Source of the DNA: Streptomyces sp. BA2
GTDB lineage: Bacteria; Actinomycetota; Actinomycetes; Streptomycetales; Streptomycetaceae
Assembly (NCBI RefSeq): GCF_009769735.1
Contig: NZ_WSRO01000002.1
Location: 4,042,001 to 4,106,000 of the forward strand
Reading direction: 5' to 3'
DNA length: 64,000 nt
Made by a program: the position numbers and the translations under genes. Of the stretch, positions 17,543 through 26,223 are shown one piece after another (the first letter of the stretch is position 1; each line of letters starts with the position of its first letter). A model generated the notes under the pieces. The model had not been told where the DNA came from. It worked only from the letters and a program-made list of their open reading frames with translations, and did no database searches.

Positions 17543-18880
17543 TCAGTTAAACGTCGTTTCAGGGGCCGAATATTTGCTCTTCTGTGCGGGTGTGAACCCC
17601 ACGGGCAGGGTGCGGAGTCCGCGCATGATGAGCCCGCCGCGCCATCTCAAATCACCAGGTTCCGCCGCGAGACGCAGGTCAGGGAGGCGCCGCAGGAGGG
17701 TCGCGATGGCGGCCTGGCCTTCGAGCCGGGCCAGCGGTGCGCCGAGACAGTAATGAATGCCATGGCCGTAGCCGAGGTGTTGGTTGTCGCGGCGGGAGAG
17801 GTCGAGCGTGTCCGGCCGGTCGAAGCGTTCGGGGTCACGATCGGCGGCCGCGAGGACGACGAGGACGGGGTCGCCGGCGGCGACGCTCTCCCCTCCGATG
17901 GTCAGCGGCTCGGTCGCGAACCGCCACGTGGCGAGTTCGACAGGACCGTCGAAGCGCAGCAGCTCCTCGATGCCGGTCTCCAGAAGGGCGGTGTCGCCTT
18001 CCCCCAGGGATTCCTGGAGCCGCTCACGCTGCTCGGGGTGGGTGAGGAGGGCGTAGGTGCCGTTGCCGATGAGGTTGACGGTGGTCTCGAACCCGGCGAA
18101 GAGAAGAATGAAGGCCATCGCTGCGGCCTCGTTCTCGGTGAGGTGCTCGCCGTGGTCGGAGGCGCGGATGAGCCCGGAGATGAGGTCGTCGCCCGGTTCG
18201 AGGCGCTTGCGGTGGATCAGCTCGGCGAGATAGCCGCGCATCTTCTTCACGGACCGGGCGACCCCTCCCCTGGGCCCTCCGCCGTGGCGGATCATCATCC
18301 CGGCCCAGTCGCGGAAGTCGTCCTGGTCCTCGCGGGGCACGCCGAGCAGGTCGCAGATGGCGTAGATGGGGAGCGGGAAGGCGAAGTCGTGGATGAGGTC
18401 GGCCTCCCCCTTCTCCACGAACTGGTCGATGAGCCGGTCGGTCAACTCCTGCACGCGCGGCGCGAATTCGGCGACGCGGCGGGGCGTGAAGGCCTTGGAG
18501 ACGAGGCGGCGCAGGCGGGTGTGGTCCGGCGGGTCGATGTTGAGCAGATGCGTCATGAGGTTGGCGCTGCGCTCGCCCGGGATGCCGGTCTTGCTCTTCG
18601 CGTGCGCGGGCTCGCCGTGATGGGCCGGGTTCTTGCTGAGCCGCTGGTCGGCTAGCGCCTGCTTGGCATCGGCGTACCGGGTGACCAGCCAGGCGTCCAC
18701 GCCACTGGGGAGCCGGGTCTTGTGCACGGGGGCGTGCTCGCGGAGCCAGGCGTAGGCGGGGTAGGGGTCGGTGGCGAACTCCCAGGTGAAGAGCTCTGGC
18801 CCCTGGGCCTCGGGCGGGGTGGCCCCTGCGGGGCAGGCTGCGGGAGGCGCCTCTGCGGAGGCCGGCGGCTGGTCTTGCAT
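17543..18880 (-). CDS. Cytochrome P450 (CYP107-like)
   Basis: 445 residues, start at MQDQPPASAE. I-helix oxygen-activation motif AGFET at 262-266, K-helix ExxR at 305-309 (EELLR), and heme-binding loop HLGYGHGIHYCLG with the thiolate Cys at 378. The usual Phe of that loop (FGxGxHxCxG) is Leu here. The length and the motif DPPDHTRLRRLVSKAFTPRRV are typical of soluble class I bacterial P450s. No ferredoxin or reductase gene is adjacent. Its conserved place next to rpf genes suggests a developmental or housekeeping oxidation rather than a cluster-specific tailoring role. The substrate is unknown. Confidence 0.93.
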   Translation of the reverse strand: MQDQPPASAEAPPAACPAGATPPEAQGPELFTWEFATDPYPAYAWLREHAPVHKTRLPSGVDAWLVTRYADAKQALADQRLSKNPAHHGEPAHAKSKTGIPGERSANLMTHLLNIDPPDHTRLRRLVSKAFTPRRVAEFAPRVQELTDRLIDQFVEKGEADLIHDFAFPLPIYAICDLLGVPREDQDDFRDWAGMMIRHGGGPRGGVARSVKKMRGYLAELIHRKRLEPGDDLISGLIRASDHGEHLTENEAAAMAFILLFAGFETTVNLIGNGTYALLTHPEQRERLQESLGEGDTALLETGIEELLRFDGPVELATWRFATEPLTIGGESVAAGDPVLVVLAAADRDPERFDRPDTLDLSRRDNQHLGYGHGIHYCLGAPLARLEGQAAIATLLRRLPDLRLAAEPGDLRWRGGLIMRGLRTLPVGFTPAQKSKYSAPETTFN

Positions 18881-18962
18881 GGGTCGACCGTATCCGCGGT
18901 TAGCGGTCTTCTTTCCCCGAAGCCCTGCGCACCCCCCATCACCGGCTCCGCCGAGTTCGTCC

Positions 18963-19955
18963 TCAAACGCCGGACGGGCTGGGATTCCCCTCCGCAGCCA
19001 GCACTGCATCCCGATAAGCCCGCGCCGCACCCCGCAGCGCCGCCTCCGGATCCACGCCCTCCGCCTCGGCCTGTAGGGCGAGCGCAAGGAGTTCGTAGCC
19101 GACTCCCTCCCCGGAGGGGAGGGCGACCTCAAGCCCCGCCGTCCGCACCCGCGAGGCCAGCTTCGCCGCGAGGGCCAGGCCCGGCTGGCCCAGGGGGATT
19201 CCCTCCGTCACCGACGAGCGCTGCTTCTCCTCGGCCTTCGTGCGGAGCCAGTGCGCCTTCACGTCCTCGGGAGTGTCCGCCGAGTCGTCGCCGAACACGT
19301 GCGGATGGCGGTGGATCAGCTTCTCCACGATCGTGCCCGCCACGTCGTCCACGGAGAAGGGGGACTCGTCGTCGTCCTCGGCGATCCGCGCGTGGAAGAC
19401 CACCTGGAGCAGGACGTCGCCCAGCTCCTCCCGCAGCTCCTCCCTGTCGCCCTCCTCGATCGCCTCGACCAGTTCGTACGCCTCCTCGATCGCGTACTTC
19501 GCCAGGCCCTTGTGCGTCTGCTGGGACGACCAGGGGCACTCGCCCCGGATCTGGTCCATGACCTGGACGAGGTCCAGGAGCCGCGCGCCCGGCAGGTCGT
19601 ACGACGCCGGGAGCAGTTCCAGGTCGGGCATCGACACGCGGCCCGAGCCCGCGAGCCTCGCCAGGCCGTCCGTCAGGGCGCGGTCACCCTCGGCCGTGGC
19701 GATGACCAGGACCGTGCGGTCTCCTGCGCACGCCTCCACCAACTCCTGGGCCGTGGGCGACGCCTGGCCCACCCGCACGCCCGCCTCGCGCAGATACGGC
19801 AGCTGGGGGTGCGTGGCGTCGGCGCACAGGACCTCGTCGGCCCCGTGCAGGGCCTGCCACGCGGGCCAGGAAAGCAGGCCGGGGGCCACCCGGTGGCTCG
19901 TGGTGAGGAGGATGACGCGGCCGGGAGCGTCGGCCGGGGGCGTGGTTTCGTTCAC
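18963..19955 (-). CDS. mazG: Nucleoside triphosphate pyrophosphohydrolase, MazG family
   Basis: About 330 residues. The start is uncertain: GTG 19955 (VNETTPPADAP) is taken, with another in-frame start at 19973. The C-terminal two-thirds carry the MazG fold: ECPWSSQQTHKGLAKYAIEEAYELVEAI, then REELREELGDVLLQVVFHARIAED, with the EExxE and ExxD metal-binding acids. It removes pyrophosphate from aberrant or excess NTPs. The N-terminal ~110 residues are a divergent domain found in the actinobacterial form. The last codons (PSPSGV, stop) fall within a common Streptomyces C-terminal/intergenic repeat-like sequence (ACGCCGGACGGGCTG). Confidence 0.88.
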   Translation of the reverse strand: MNETTPPADAPGRVILLTTSHRVAPGLLSWPAWQALHGADEVLCADATHPQLPYLREAGVRVGQASPTAQELVEACAGDRTVLVIATAEGDRALTDGLARLAGSGRVSMPDLELLPASYDLPGARLLDLVQVMDQIRGECPWSSQQTHKGLAKYAIEEAYELVEAIEEGDREELREELGDVLLQVVFHARIAEDDDESPFSVDDVAGTIVEKLIHRHPHVFGDDSADTPEDVKAHWLRTKAEEKQRSSVTEGIPLGQPGLALAAKLASRVRTAGLEVALPSGEGVGYELLALALQAEAEGVDPEAALRGAARAYRDAVLAAEGNPSPSGV

Positions 19956-20000
19956 CCGTCGAACGTAACCCACGCCACTGACAGCCCCCGCACGGTGTTC

Positions 20001-20040
20001 CTATGCCTGGTCTTCTTACGCCTGGTCTTCTTATGCCTGC
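20001..20040 (-). repeat. 15-bp tandem repeat with stacked in-frame stop codons
   Basis: On the minus strand the end of the SurA-like gene reads CAGGCATAAGAAGAC, CAGGCGTAAGAAGAC, CAGGCATAG. The unit is a multiple of three, so each copy repeats Gln-Ala-stop in the same frame. Three successive stops result (TAA, TAA, TAG). Confidence 0.85.
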
Positions 20041-20699
20041 TTGGGGCCCGCCGCGCCGTCCCCGGACACCTCGCGCACCCACGGCGTCTTCGCGTCCGCG
20101 CGCTTGCTCTTCTCCACGTCCCACGTGCCGTACCGCGGGTTCAGGTCCACGTCCAGCTTCTTGGAAGCCTTGGAGAGTTCCTTCCAGAAGACCGCCTGGC
20201 CCTCCGGCGCGTTCATGTCCACGCCCAGTTTCTTCGCCAGCTTCTGGGCCTCGATCTCCGTACGGAGGCTTTCCTCCAGGCGGGACGGGGCGACGCTGTA
20301 CTGCTGGAGCCAGCCCTGTTCGAGGGCCTTCTTGCCGCCCGCCTGCTGTTCGAGGCCCGCTCTCATGGTCTGGATGTCGCGGCGTGAGACGTCGACCCCC
20401 GCGTCGGCCGCCGCCTGGTGCAGCACCTTGTCAAGGACCATCGTGTGCAGCGTGCTGCGGGTGAGGCCGCCGCTCTTGGCGATGGCCTGCTCGTACTGCT
20501 GCTCGTCCGGGATCGCGGCGCGCTGCGCGTCGCGCACCTCGTTCACCCGGCCCTCCAGCTGCGAGACCGTGATCCGGTCGTTGCCCACCACGGCCGCGGC
20601 GCCCGGGTGGGCTTCGCTGCCGCAGGCGGTCAGGAGGGGGGCCGCGGCGATCGCGGCGGTGGAGAGGACGAGCGCGGTGCGACGACGACGGCGGTGCAA
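20031..20699 (-). CDS. Lipoprotein with SurA N-terminal-like domain
   Basis: 222 residues. TTG at 20699 is the start, set by GGGAGG a few bases upstream. Basic N-terminus (LHRRRRR), hydrophobic core and lipobox LLTAC, with the lipidated Cys near residue 25. The mature part (VVGNDRITVSQLEGRVNEVRDAQRAA, then helical) resembles the SurA_N/peptidyl-prolyl isomerase N-terminal chaperone domain. No parvulin (Rotamase) domain is present. Probably an extracytoplasmic folding factor, by similarity of the helical domain only. It lies between mazG and the kinase gene. Confidence 0.8.
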   Translation of the reverse strand: MHRRRRRTALVLSTAAIAAAPLLTACGSEAHPGAAAVVGNDRITVSQLEGRVNEVRDAQRAAIPDEQQYEQAIAKSGGLTRSTLHTMVLDKVLHQAAADAGVDVSRRDIQTMRAGLEQQAGGKKALEQGWLQQYSVAPSRLEESLRTEIEAQKLAKKLGVDMNAPEGQAVFWKELSKASKKLDVDLNPRYGTWDVEKSKRADAKTPWVREVSGDGAAGPKQA

Positions 20700-20830
20700 G
20701 TGAGCCTCCCGGCGGAGAGATTGTGCGGCGGTGCACAAAGTCTTGCGGTGATCGATGTTAGGGAGTGGCCGGTCTCTCGGCCACCCATTCGACCAACGAT
20801 TCGACGGGAATTGGGGTACGTTCCCCGCCT

Positions 20831-22381
20831 TCAGCCCCGCACCTGTCCCAGCCACTGCAACGTACGCCGGATCTCCGCCGGGAACGGATGCCCGACCCCG
20901 TGCATCCGCTCGGCGTCCATGAGCAGCCGCGCCAGCGTGTCGTGGGCCGCCGCGCGGTCGCCGAGGGCGAGGAGCAGGTGGCCGATGCGGCGGCGGATGT
21001 CGAGGGGGCGTTCGCGGTCGTCGGAGGCGTAGCGGTTCTCGTAGTAGGGGAGCAGGGCGCGGTACTCGGCGAGGGCCGCCGCCGGTTCGCCGAGCTGTTC
21101 CAGGCACTGCGCGGCCTCGTAGCGGAACTGGAGGGAGTGCGGGTCGGCCTGGCCGGACTCGGCGGCGCGCTCGTCGGCGAGGCGGCGCAGTTCGGGCAGG
21201 GCGCGGCGGTACTGGCCGTCGTCCATGAGCGTCGCCGCGTACTGCTTGCGCAGGGAGCGGACCACCGGGGAGTGCTCGCCGTGCTTGGCGGCGGCCGCGG
21301 GCAGGATCGAGCCGAGGATGTCCACAGCCTGTGTGATGCGGCCCTCGCCGAGGAGCCGCTTGACCTCGTCGACGGCGTGCACCACGTCGGTGTGGCCGCC
21401 GGGGTCCTGACGCTGGCCGGCCCTGTCCGGCTGGATGGCGGGGGCCGGCGCCGGTGTCGTCGCGCGGTCGGGCCACGGCGCGTGCGGGCGCAGGAAGGGG
21501 CGGGTGGGGTCGAGCGGGCCGCCGGTGGGGATGCCGCGCGCGGGGAGCAGCGGGGCCAGTTCCTCGTAGACCTCTTGGGCGCTGCCGTGCCGGTGCTGGG
21601 GGTCCTTGGCGAGGAGCCTGAGCACCAGGGCTTCGAGTGCCTCGGGGACCTCGGCGCGCAGGCGGCGGACGGGGAGCGGCGGTTCGTAGAGGTGGCGGTG
21701 CAGGACGCCAAGCGCGGTCGATCCGCTGAACGGCACGTCGCCGCTGAGGAGTTCGTGCAGCAGGACGCCGAGGGCGTACAGATCGGTGTACGGGCCGACC
21801 GCGCCGCCCATCGCCTGCTCGGGGGCCATGTACGCGGGGCTGCCGATGGGCGAACCGGTGTGCGTGAGGCGGGTGGTGTCGGTGTCCATGACCGAGGCGA
21901 TGCCCAGGTCGAGGATGCTGATCGTGCCGTCCTGCTTGACCATCACGTTCCGCGGCTTGAGGTCGCGGTGCACGATCGGCACGGCGTGCACCGCGGAGAG
22001 CACGGCGCACAGCTGCGCGGCGATCGCGACGGCCCACTGCCACGGGTAGGGGTCGTGCTCGGCGAGGTGGTCGCCGAGGTCCGCCCCGTCCACGTACTGC
22101 ATGACGAGGTAGAGGTCCTCGCCCTCCGTGCCCGCGTCGTGGACGGTGACAAGGCCCGGGTGGTCGACCTGCGCCGTGACGCGGCACTCGCGCACGAAGC
22201 GGCGGCGCAGTTCGTCGGCCTCGGCGCCCGCGACCCGGTCGGGGCGCAGGAGCTTGACCGCGACGCGGCGGTCGAGGCGTTGGTCGTACGCCGTCCAGAC
22301 CTGGCCCATGCCGCCCTGGCCGATGAGCGTGGAGAGTTCGTAGCGTCCGGCTACGACACGGCCCCCGATCCCCAGTGTCAC
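20831..22381 (-). CDS. Serine/threonine protein kinase with TPR-like C-terminal region
   Basis: 516 residues, GTG start directly behind the stop of the upstream membrane-protein gene. Kinase domain about 14-275: GQGGMGQVW (P-loop), VAVKLLRP (ATP-site Lys), HRDLKPRNVM (catalytic loop), LDLGIASV (DLG in place of DFG, common in actinobacterial kinases), GSPAYMAPEQA (activation segment end). A Pro-rich linker (about 285-330) precedes helical repeats (about 335-510) of TPR character. No membrane segment, so it is cytosolic, unlike PknB. Possibly works with the small membrane protein encoded immediately upstream. Substrates unknown. Confidence 0.92.
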   Translation of the reverse strand: MTLGIGGRVVAGRYELSTLIGQGGMGQVWTAYDQRLDRRVAVKLLRPDRVAGAEADELRRRFVRECRVTAQVDHPGLVTVHDAGTEGEDLYLVMQYVDGADLGDHLAEHDPYPWQWAVAIAAQLCAVLSAVHAVPIVHRDLKPRNVMVKQDGTISILDLGIASVMDTDTTRLTHTGSPIGSPAYMAPEQAMGGAVGPYTDLYALGVLLHELLSGDVPFSGSTALGVLHRHLYEPPLPVRRLRAEVPEALEALVLRLLAKDPQHRHGSAQEVYEELAPLLPARGIPTGGPLDPTRPFLRPHAPWPDRATTPAPAPAIQPDRAGQRQDPGGHTDVVHAVDEVKRLLGEGRITQAVDILGSILPAAAAKHGEHSPVVRSLRKQYAATLMDDGQYRRALPELRRLADERAAESGQADPHSLQFRYEAAQCLEQLGEPAAALAEYRALLPYYENRYASDDRERPLDIRRRIGHLLLALGDRAAAHDTLARLLMDAERMHGVGHPFPAEIRRTLQWLGQVRG

Positions 22382-22383
22382 GG

Positions 22384-22959
22384 TCAGTTGCCGCCTTCCT
22401 GCTTGCGCAGGTAGTCACTGAGCTCGTCGAGCTCGGCCTGTACTTGGTGGATGCGGGCCGGTGCGGGGCGCGTGGGCGGGGGCGGCGTCTGCTGGGCCGG
22501 GGGCTGGTGCAGCTGGGTGGGCTGGAGATGTACCGGGGCGGGGGCGGGTCCGGGCTGCTGTTGCGGGTAGCCGTACGCGGGTTGCGGGGTCGCGTAGCCG
22601 CCGTACTGCTGCTGCCGGTAGCGGCTGAAGTGCCGTATGTCCGCGAAGAGGTAGTAGGCGATCGCGGCGAGGAGCGTGGTCAGGAGCACCACCATGCCCG
22701 CGTTGCCCGGTCCCTGGAACTCGTCCTCGCCCGGGTCGACGCCGACGAGGATGAGGGCCGTCACGTCGAGCGCGGTCACGAGGCCGAAGAGGACCCAGTC
22801 GTAGGACTTGCGGGTCACGATCGCGAGCCGCATCATCGGCGCCCAGGCGAGCAGGCCGCACGTCACGACGGCGAGGACCACGAACAGCACGCGCAGCGTC
22901 ACATGGGTGCTGCCGGGGGTCGGCGGCGGTTGCTGCGGCGCATAGCCGTGGCCGTGCAT
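22384..22959 (-). CDS. Small multi-pass membrane protein with Pro/Gln-rich tail
   Basis: 191 residues; ATG 22959 behind AGGAG. Three hydrophobic segments (about 23-44 VLFVVLAVVTCGLLAWAPMM, 54-72 VLFGLVTALDVTALILVGV, 85-105 VVLLTTLLAAIAYYLFADI), then a Tyr/Gln/Pro-rich cytoplasmic tail with a final coiled-coil-like segment (QVQAELDELSDYLRKQ). I recognise no named family. It is two bases from the kinase start, so the pair is one operon. The tail may be a kinase docking region, which is inference. Confidence 0.8.
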   Translation of the reverse strand: MHGHGYAPQQPPPTPGSTHVTLRVLFVVLAVVTCGLLAWAPMMRLAIVTRKSYDWVLFGLVTALDVTALILVGVDPGEDEFQGPGNAGMVVLLTTLLAAIAYYLFADIRHFSRYRQQQYGGYATPQPAYGYPQQQPGPAPAPVHLQPTQLHQPPAQQTPPPPTRPAPARIHQVQAELDELSDYLRKQEGGN

Positions 22960-23142
22960 GGCTGCTCCTGGTGCCTGATGCGGCCGCGCGTTCCGTCGGG
23001 GGAACGCACGGCCGAAAGTCGAAATACGAACTGGTGCGGATTCGAGCGTATAGGCCGACAAGGAGAAGCGGTCCCGGGTTGTACCGAACCGTTGCCGTAC
23101 TGGTCACGTCCCGATCGCGGGCCCCGGCGGAACCGGGTCGTG

Positions 23143-25212
23143 TCACTCCGGCGGAAGCGTGCCGTCCGTCAGTCCGTCGTGCAGACCCCGCACCAACTGC
23201 TCGCCCAGCCTGCCCGCGAGACGCAAAGAGTCCTCGAAGGCGGCGAGCGCGCGGAACCGCTCTCCGTAGCGGCGCTGTCCCTCCAGCGGCAGGCGCGGCA
23301 ACCGCAGCCTGCGGACGTCGAGCCGGGCCGCGGTGGAGGCGTAGCTGCTCGCCTGGCGGTTGTTGGCGGTGCCGCGCAGGAAGCCGGCGAGGAACCACGG
23401 GTCCAGGGCGGCCGGGTCGGGGCGCAGGAGGGTGAGCCCCCTGCCGAGCGCGGCGCCCGCCGTGGTCTCGTCGATGACGCGGGCCGCGGTGCCGCCGCCG
23501 GAGACGGGGATGACGACGTCGCCGGGCCGGGTGACTACGGAGTCGGTCTGTTCGGCCTCCCGGGCGGCAGTACCCGAGGGCGTGGTCCCGGCCAGGACAT
23601 CGTGCTCGGTGAGGACCGTTGCCCCGGGTGCGACGGCTCCCGCCCCCGTCCCTGTCCCCGTCCCCATCCCCGTACGCAGCAACAGCACGCCCGCGCGGGC
23701 GAGTTCGCCCACGGTGGTGACGGGCCAGGGGGCGGCTTCGACGGCCTCGGCGGGCGGCGGCATGAGGTCGGCCGTCCGCCGCACGGCGTCCCCGAGCCGC
23801 TCGCGGACGGCGGTCAGCTCCCGCACCCCGCCGCCCGTGGCCGGTGGCGGCAGTCGGCGGGCCGGGGCCAGGTCGACCTCGTCGTCGAGGAGTTCGAGCG
23901 CCGGCACGCAGCGGGCGAGCCCCGGCTGTTCGTCGACCGTGCCGTGCCGGTCGAAGCTCCGCCAGACGTCGACCACGGCGTCCTGCACGGGCCGCCAAGC
24001 CTGGCGGTCCCTGCCGTCGGCCGCGGAGAGCCCCGCGGTCTCGACGAGGAGCAGCGCGGACGGGGGCTGCGCGCCGGGCACAGGCCTCTTCAACACCCAC
24101 ACGTGCAGGGGGATGTTGTACGGGGGCGCGGCGCCGGCGGGAAGCGCGATCACGGCACGCAGGGCGCCGCGGCGAAGGAGGTCGGCGCGGACGCGGCGGC
24201 CCGAGCGGCGGGAAGCGGCGGCGGGCGGCATGAGCAGGACGGCGGTGCCGCCGTCCCGGAGCCGGGCCAACGCGTGCTGGACCCAGGCGAGTTCGGATTC
24301 CGTACGAGCCGGGAAGCCGTACTCCCAGCGGGGGTCGTAGGCGAGTTCGTCGTGCCCCCAGTTGCGCTCGTTGAACGGCGGGTGACAGAGCACGGCGTCG
24401 GCCCGCGTCTCGCCGAAGGCGTCGGCGCGCAGGGTGTCGGCGGCGGCGGCGCGGACGGTGGCGTCGGAGTGCAGGGCGAGGCGCAGGGCGGTGAGGGCGG
24501 CGAGTTCGGGGGCGCTGTCCTGGCCGTAGAGGTACTGACCCGGTCGCGAGGCGACGGCTCGCAGCAGGGCGCCGGTCCCGCAGGCGGGATCGAGCACGGC
24601 CTGCGCGGACCCGGCGAGCGCGGCCATCAGCTCGGCGGGCCCGGCCGGAGTGAGCGTGTACTGCCGGGGGTTGGCATCAATGTGCCGCCCGATCAGAAAC
24701 TCGTACGTCTGCCGGGCTCCCAACTCGGAGGCGAGCTCGGCCACACCGCGCAACAGCGGGACGGAGGGCAGGAGTTGGGCGGGGCCCGTCCCGGGCACGA
24801 CGCCAGGGCCCGCGCCCCCGCTGAACCGGGGGGAAACCACGCCCTCCAGCACCCCCGGAAGCAACTCCGCCATCCGCTCGTCCGACACCGCGCTCACCTT
24901 GAGCCAGTCCGGGTGTCGGTCTCGTACGAGGAGCAGGGCGCAGCCCGCATGCAGAAGGGCGGTGACCGGGCCCGCGGGGTGGCCCGCGAGATGCTGCCAG
25001 ACTCGCTCCTTGAGCGGCACTTCACCCAGCTTGCCCTGGGCGCGCAGCCACGCCTCGATCTCCGCGAGCGCGAAGGAGGGGCTGGTCTCGGTGCCGCCGA
25101 CCGGCTTGGGGAAGTCGGGGTGGCGGCGGCGCCAGTTGCTGACGGCCGCCCGGCCGACGCCGGCGAGCCGGGCGATCCCGGCGGCGGTCACCTCTGTCGC
25201 GTTGTCCCGCAC
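23143..25212 (-). CDS. HTH + N-6 DNA methylase-like + specificity-like fusion protein
   Basis: About 689 residues from GTG 25212 (AGGGGAG upstream); an in-frame GTG at 25251 is the alternative. An N-terminal helix-turn-helix (VTAAGIARLAGVGRAAVSNWRRRHPDFPKP) is followed by a methylase of the HsdM type with SAM motif I VLDPACGTGALL (about 206-217). At the place of the catalytic (N/D)PP(Y/F) motif is CHPPF (about 276-280), with His where Asn or Asp is expected. The C-terminal third (TRPGDVVIPVSGGG and QASSYASTAARLDVRRLRLPRLPLEGQ) resembles a type I specificity half-domain. No restriction subunit is nearby. Either a solitary modification enzyme with a changed active site or a DNA-binding regulator derived from one. 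Confidence 0.8.
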   Translation of the reverse strand: MRDNATEVTAAGIARLAGVGRAAVSNWRRRHPDFPKPVGGTETSPSFALAEIEAWLRAQGKLGEVPLKERVWQHLAGHPAGPVTALLHAGCALLLVRDRHPDWLKVSAVSDERMAELLPGVLEGVVSPRFSGGAGPGVVPGTGPAQLLPSVPLLRGVAELASELGARQTYEFLIGRHIDANPRQYTLTPAGPAELMAALAGSAQAVLDPACGTGALLRAVASRPGQYLYGQDSAPELAALTALRLALHSDATVRAAAADTLRADAFGETRADAVLCHPPFNERNWGHDELAYDPRWEYGFPARTESELAWVQHALARLRDGGTAVLLMPPAAASRRSGRRVRADLLRRGALRAVIALPAGAAPPYNIPLHVWVLKRPVPGAQPPSALLLVETAGLSAADGRDRQAWRPVQDAVVDVWRSFDRHGTVDEQPGLARCVPALELLDDEVDLAPARRLPPPATGGGVRELTAVRERLGDAVRRTADLMPPPAEAVEAAPWPVTTVGELARAGVLLLRTGMGTGTGTGAGAVAPGATVLTEHDVLAGTTPSGTAAREAEQTDSVVTRPGDVVIPVSGGGTAARVIDETTAGAALGRGLTLLRPDPAALDPWFLAGFLRGTANNRQASSYASTAARLDVRRLRLPRLPLEGQRRYGERFRALAAFEDSLRLAGRLGEQLVRGLHDGLTDGTLPPE

Positions 25213-25344
25213 CGACTGGCTCCCCTCGGTCCCGCTGCCCCCGCCGCGCACGTGCCCCGGCGCGGCGCTGAGCGCCGATCATACCCGCCCACCGAAGGAC
25301 CGCTCGATTCACGGTTGTTAACTAGTTGTCCACATGCACTTGTG

Positions 25345-25373
25345 TTGACTCGGTTCACAGCCTCTGCTGAGAT
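25345..25373 (+). promoter_or_regulatory. Putative promoter of the lipoprotein gene
   Basis: TTGACT (25345-25350), 17-base spacer, TGAGAT (25368-25373), 38 bases before the start codon. Confidence 0.5.
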
Positions 25374-25410
25374 GGTCGCAGCACTTCCAAGCTCCCGTGG
25401 GGGGATCTTC

Positions 25411-26190
25411 ATGCGACGTACGACTCTTGCCGCTGTATGCCTGGCCACCGCCGCGGCCCTCGGCCTGACGGCCTGCGGCACCGAAACCGGCGGCTCCAAG
25501 AAAGCGGAGGGGAAGGGGGTGGCCGATGCCGGGGCCACGAAGGAGGCGGGGCCATTCCCCGGCATGTCCGGGCCCGACATCGTCGACAAGGCCGTGAAGG
25601 CGACGACCGACGCCTCGTCGCTCAGGGTGAAGGGCAGCGTCCCGGACGAGACCGGCACCATCGAGCTGGACATGGCCTTCGACACCAAGGGGCAGTGCGC
25701 GGGCACGATGGCGATGGGCGGCGAGGGCTCGATGGAGCTGATCACCACCGCGCGCACCGTCTACATGAAGTACGACGAGGAGTTCCTGCGCGCCCAGGGC
25801 AAGGGCGAGCCCGCGGCCGACACCCAGGCCGCCGTGGACATGCTCGCGGGCCGGTGGGTGAAGACGTCCGCGACCGGCGCGGACGCGAAGGACATCGCCT
25901 CGTTCTGCGACCTGGACGTCCTGCTCGCCGAGTTCAAGGACGTCAACTCCCTTGCCCGCAAGGGAAAGACGACCACGGTCGACGGCACACCGGCCCTCAC
26001 GCTCACCGAGAGCGACGGCACCGACCGGTACACCCTCTACGTCGCCACGGAGGGCAAGCCGTATCTGCTGAAGGTCGTGAACGAAACCGCCAAGACGCCG
26101 GAGAGCCTGGCGTTCAGCGACTTCGACAAGCCCGTCGACGCGACGCCGCCCGCAGGCGACATCATGGACATCGACAAGCTCGCGGGCTGA
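25411..26190 (+). CDS. LppX/LprG-like lipoprotein
   Basis: 259 residues, ATG 25411 behind a G-rich ribosome-binding site. Signal peptide and lipobox LTAC (Cys about 22). The mature domain (VDKAVKATTDASSLRVKGSV, later DKPVDATPPAGDIMDIDKLAG) has the pattern of the LppX/LprAFG fold of actinobacteria, a half-barrel with a hydrophobic pocket that carries lipids or glycolipids at the outer face of the membrane. The low-complexity region after the Cys (Lys/Gly/Ala-rich) is a surface linker. Function by fold resemblance only. Confidence 0.78.
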   Translation: MRRTTLAAVCLATAAALGLTACGTETGGSKKAEGKGVADAGATKEAGPFPGMSGPDIVDKAVKATTDASSLRVKGSVPDETGTIELDMAFDTKGQCAGTMAMGGEGSMELITTARTVYMKYDEEFLRAQGKGEPAADTQAAVDMLAGRWVKTSATGADAKDIASFCDLDVLLAEFKDVNSLARKGKTTTVDGTPALTLTESDGTDRYTLYVATEGKPYLLKVVNETAKTPESLAFSDFDKPVDATPPAGDIMDIDKLAG

Positions 26191-26223
26191 CCCCACGAGC
26201 CTCACGTGGCATGCGGCACGGCC

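Noticed and set aside
18958..18985. Insertion sequence remnant at the mazG 3' end
   Set aside because: Only a short common repeat-like sequence is seen, with no inverted terminal repeats or transposase.
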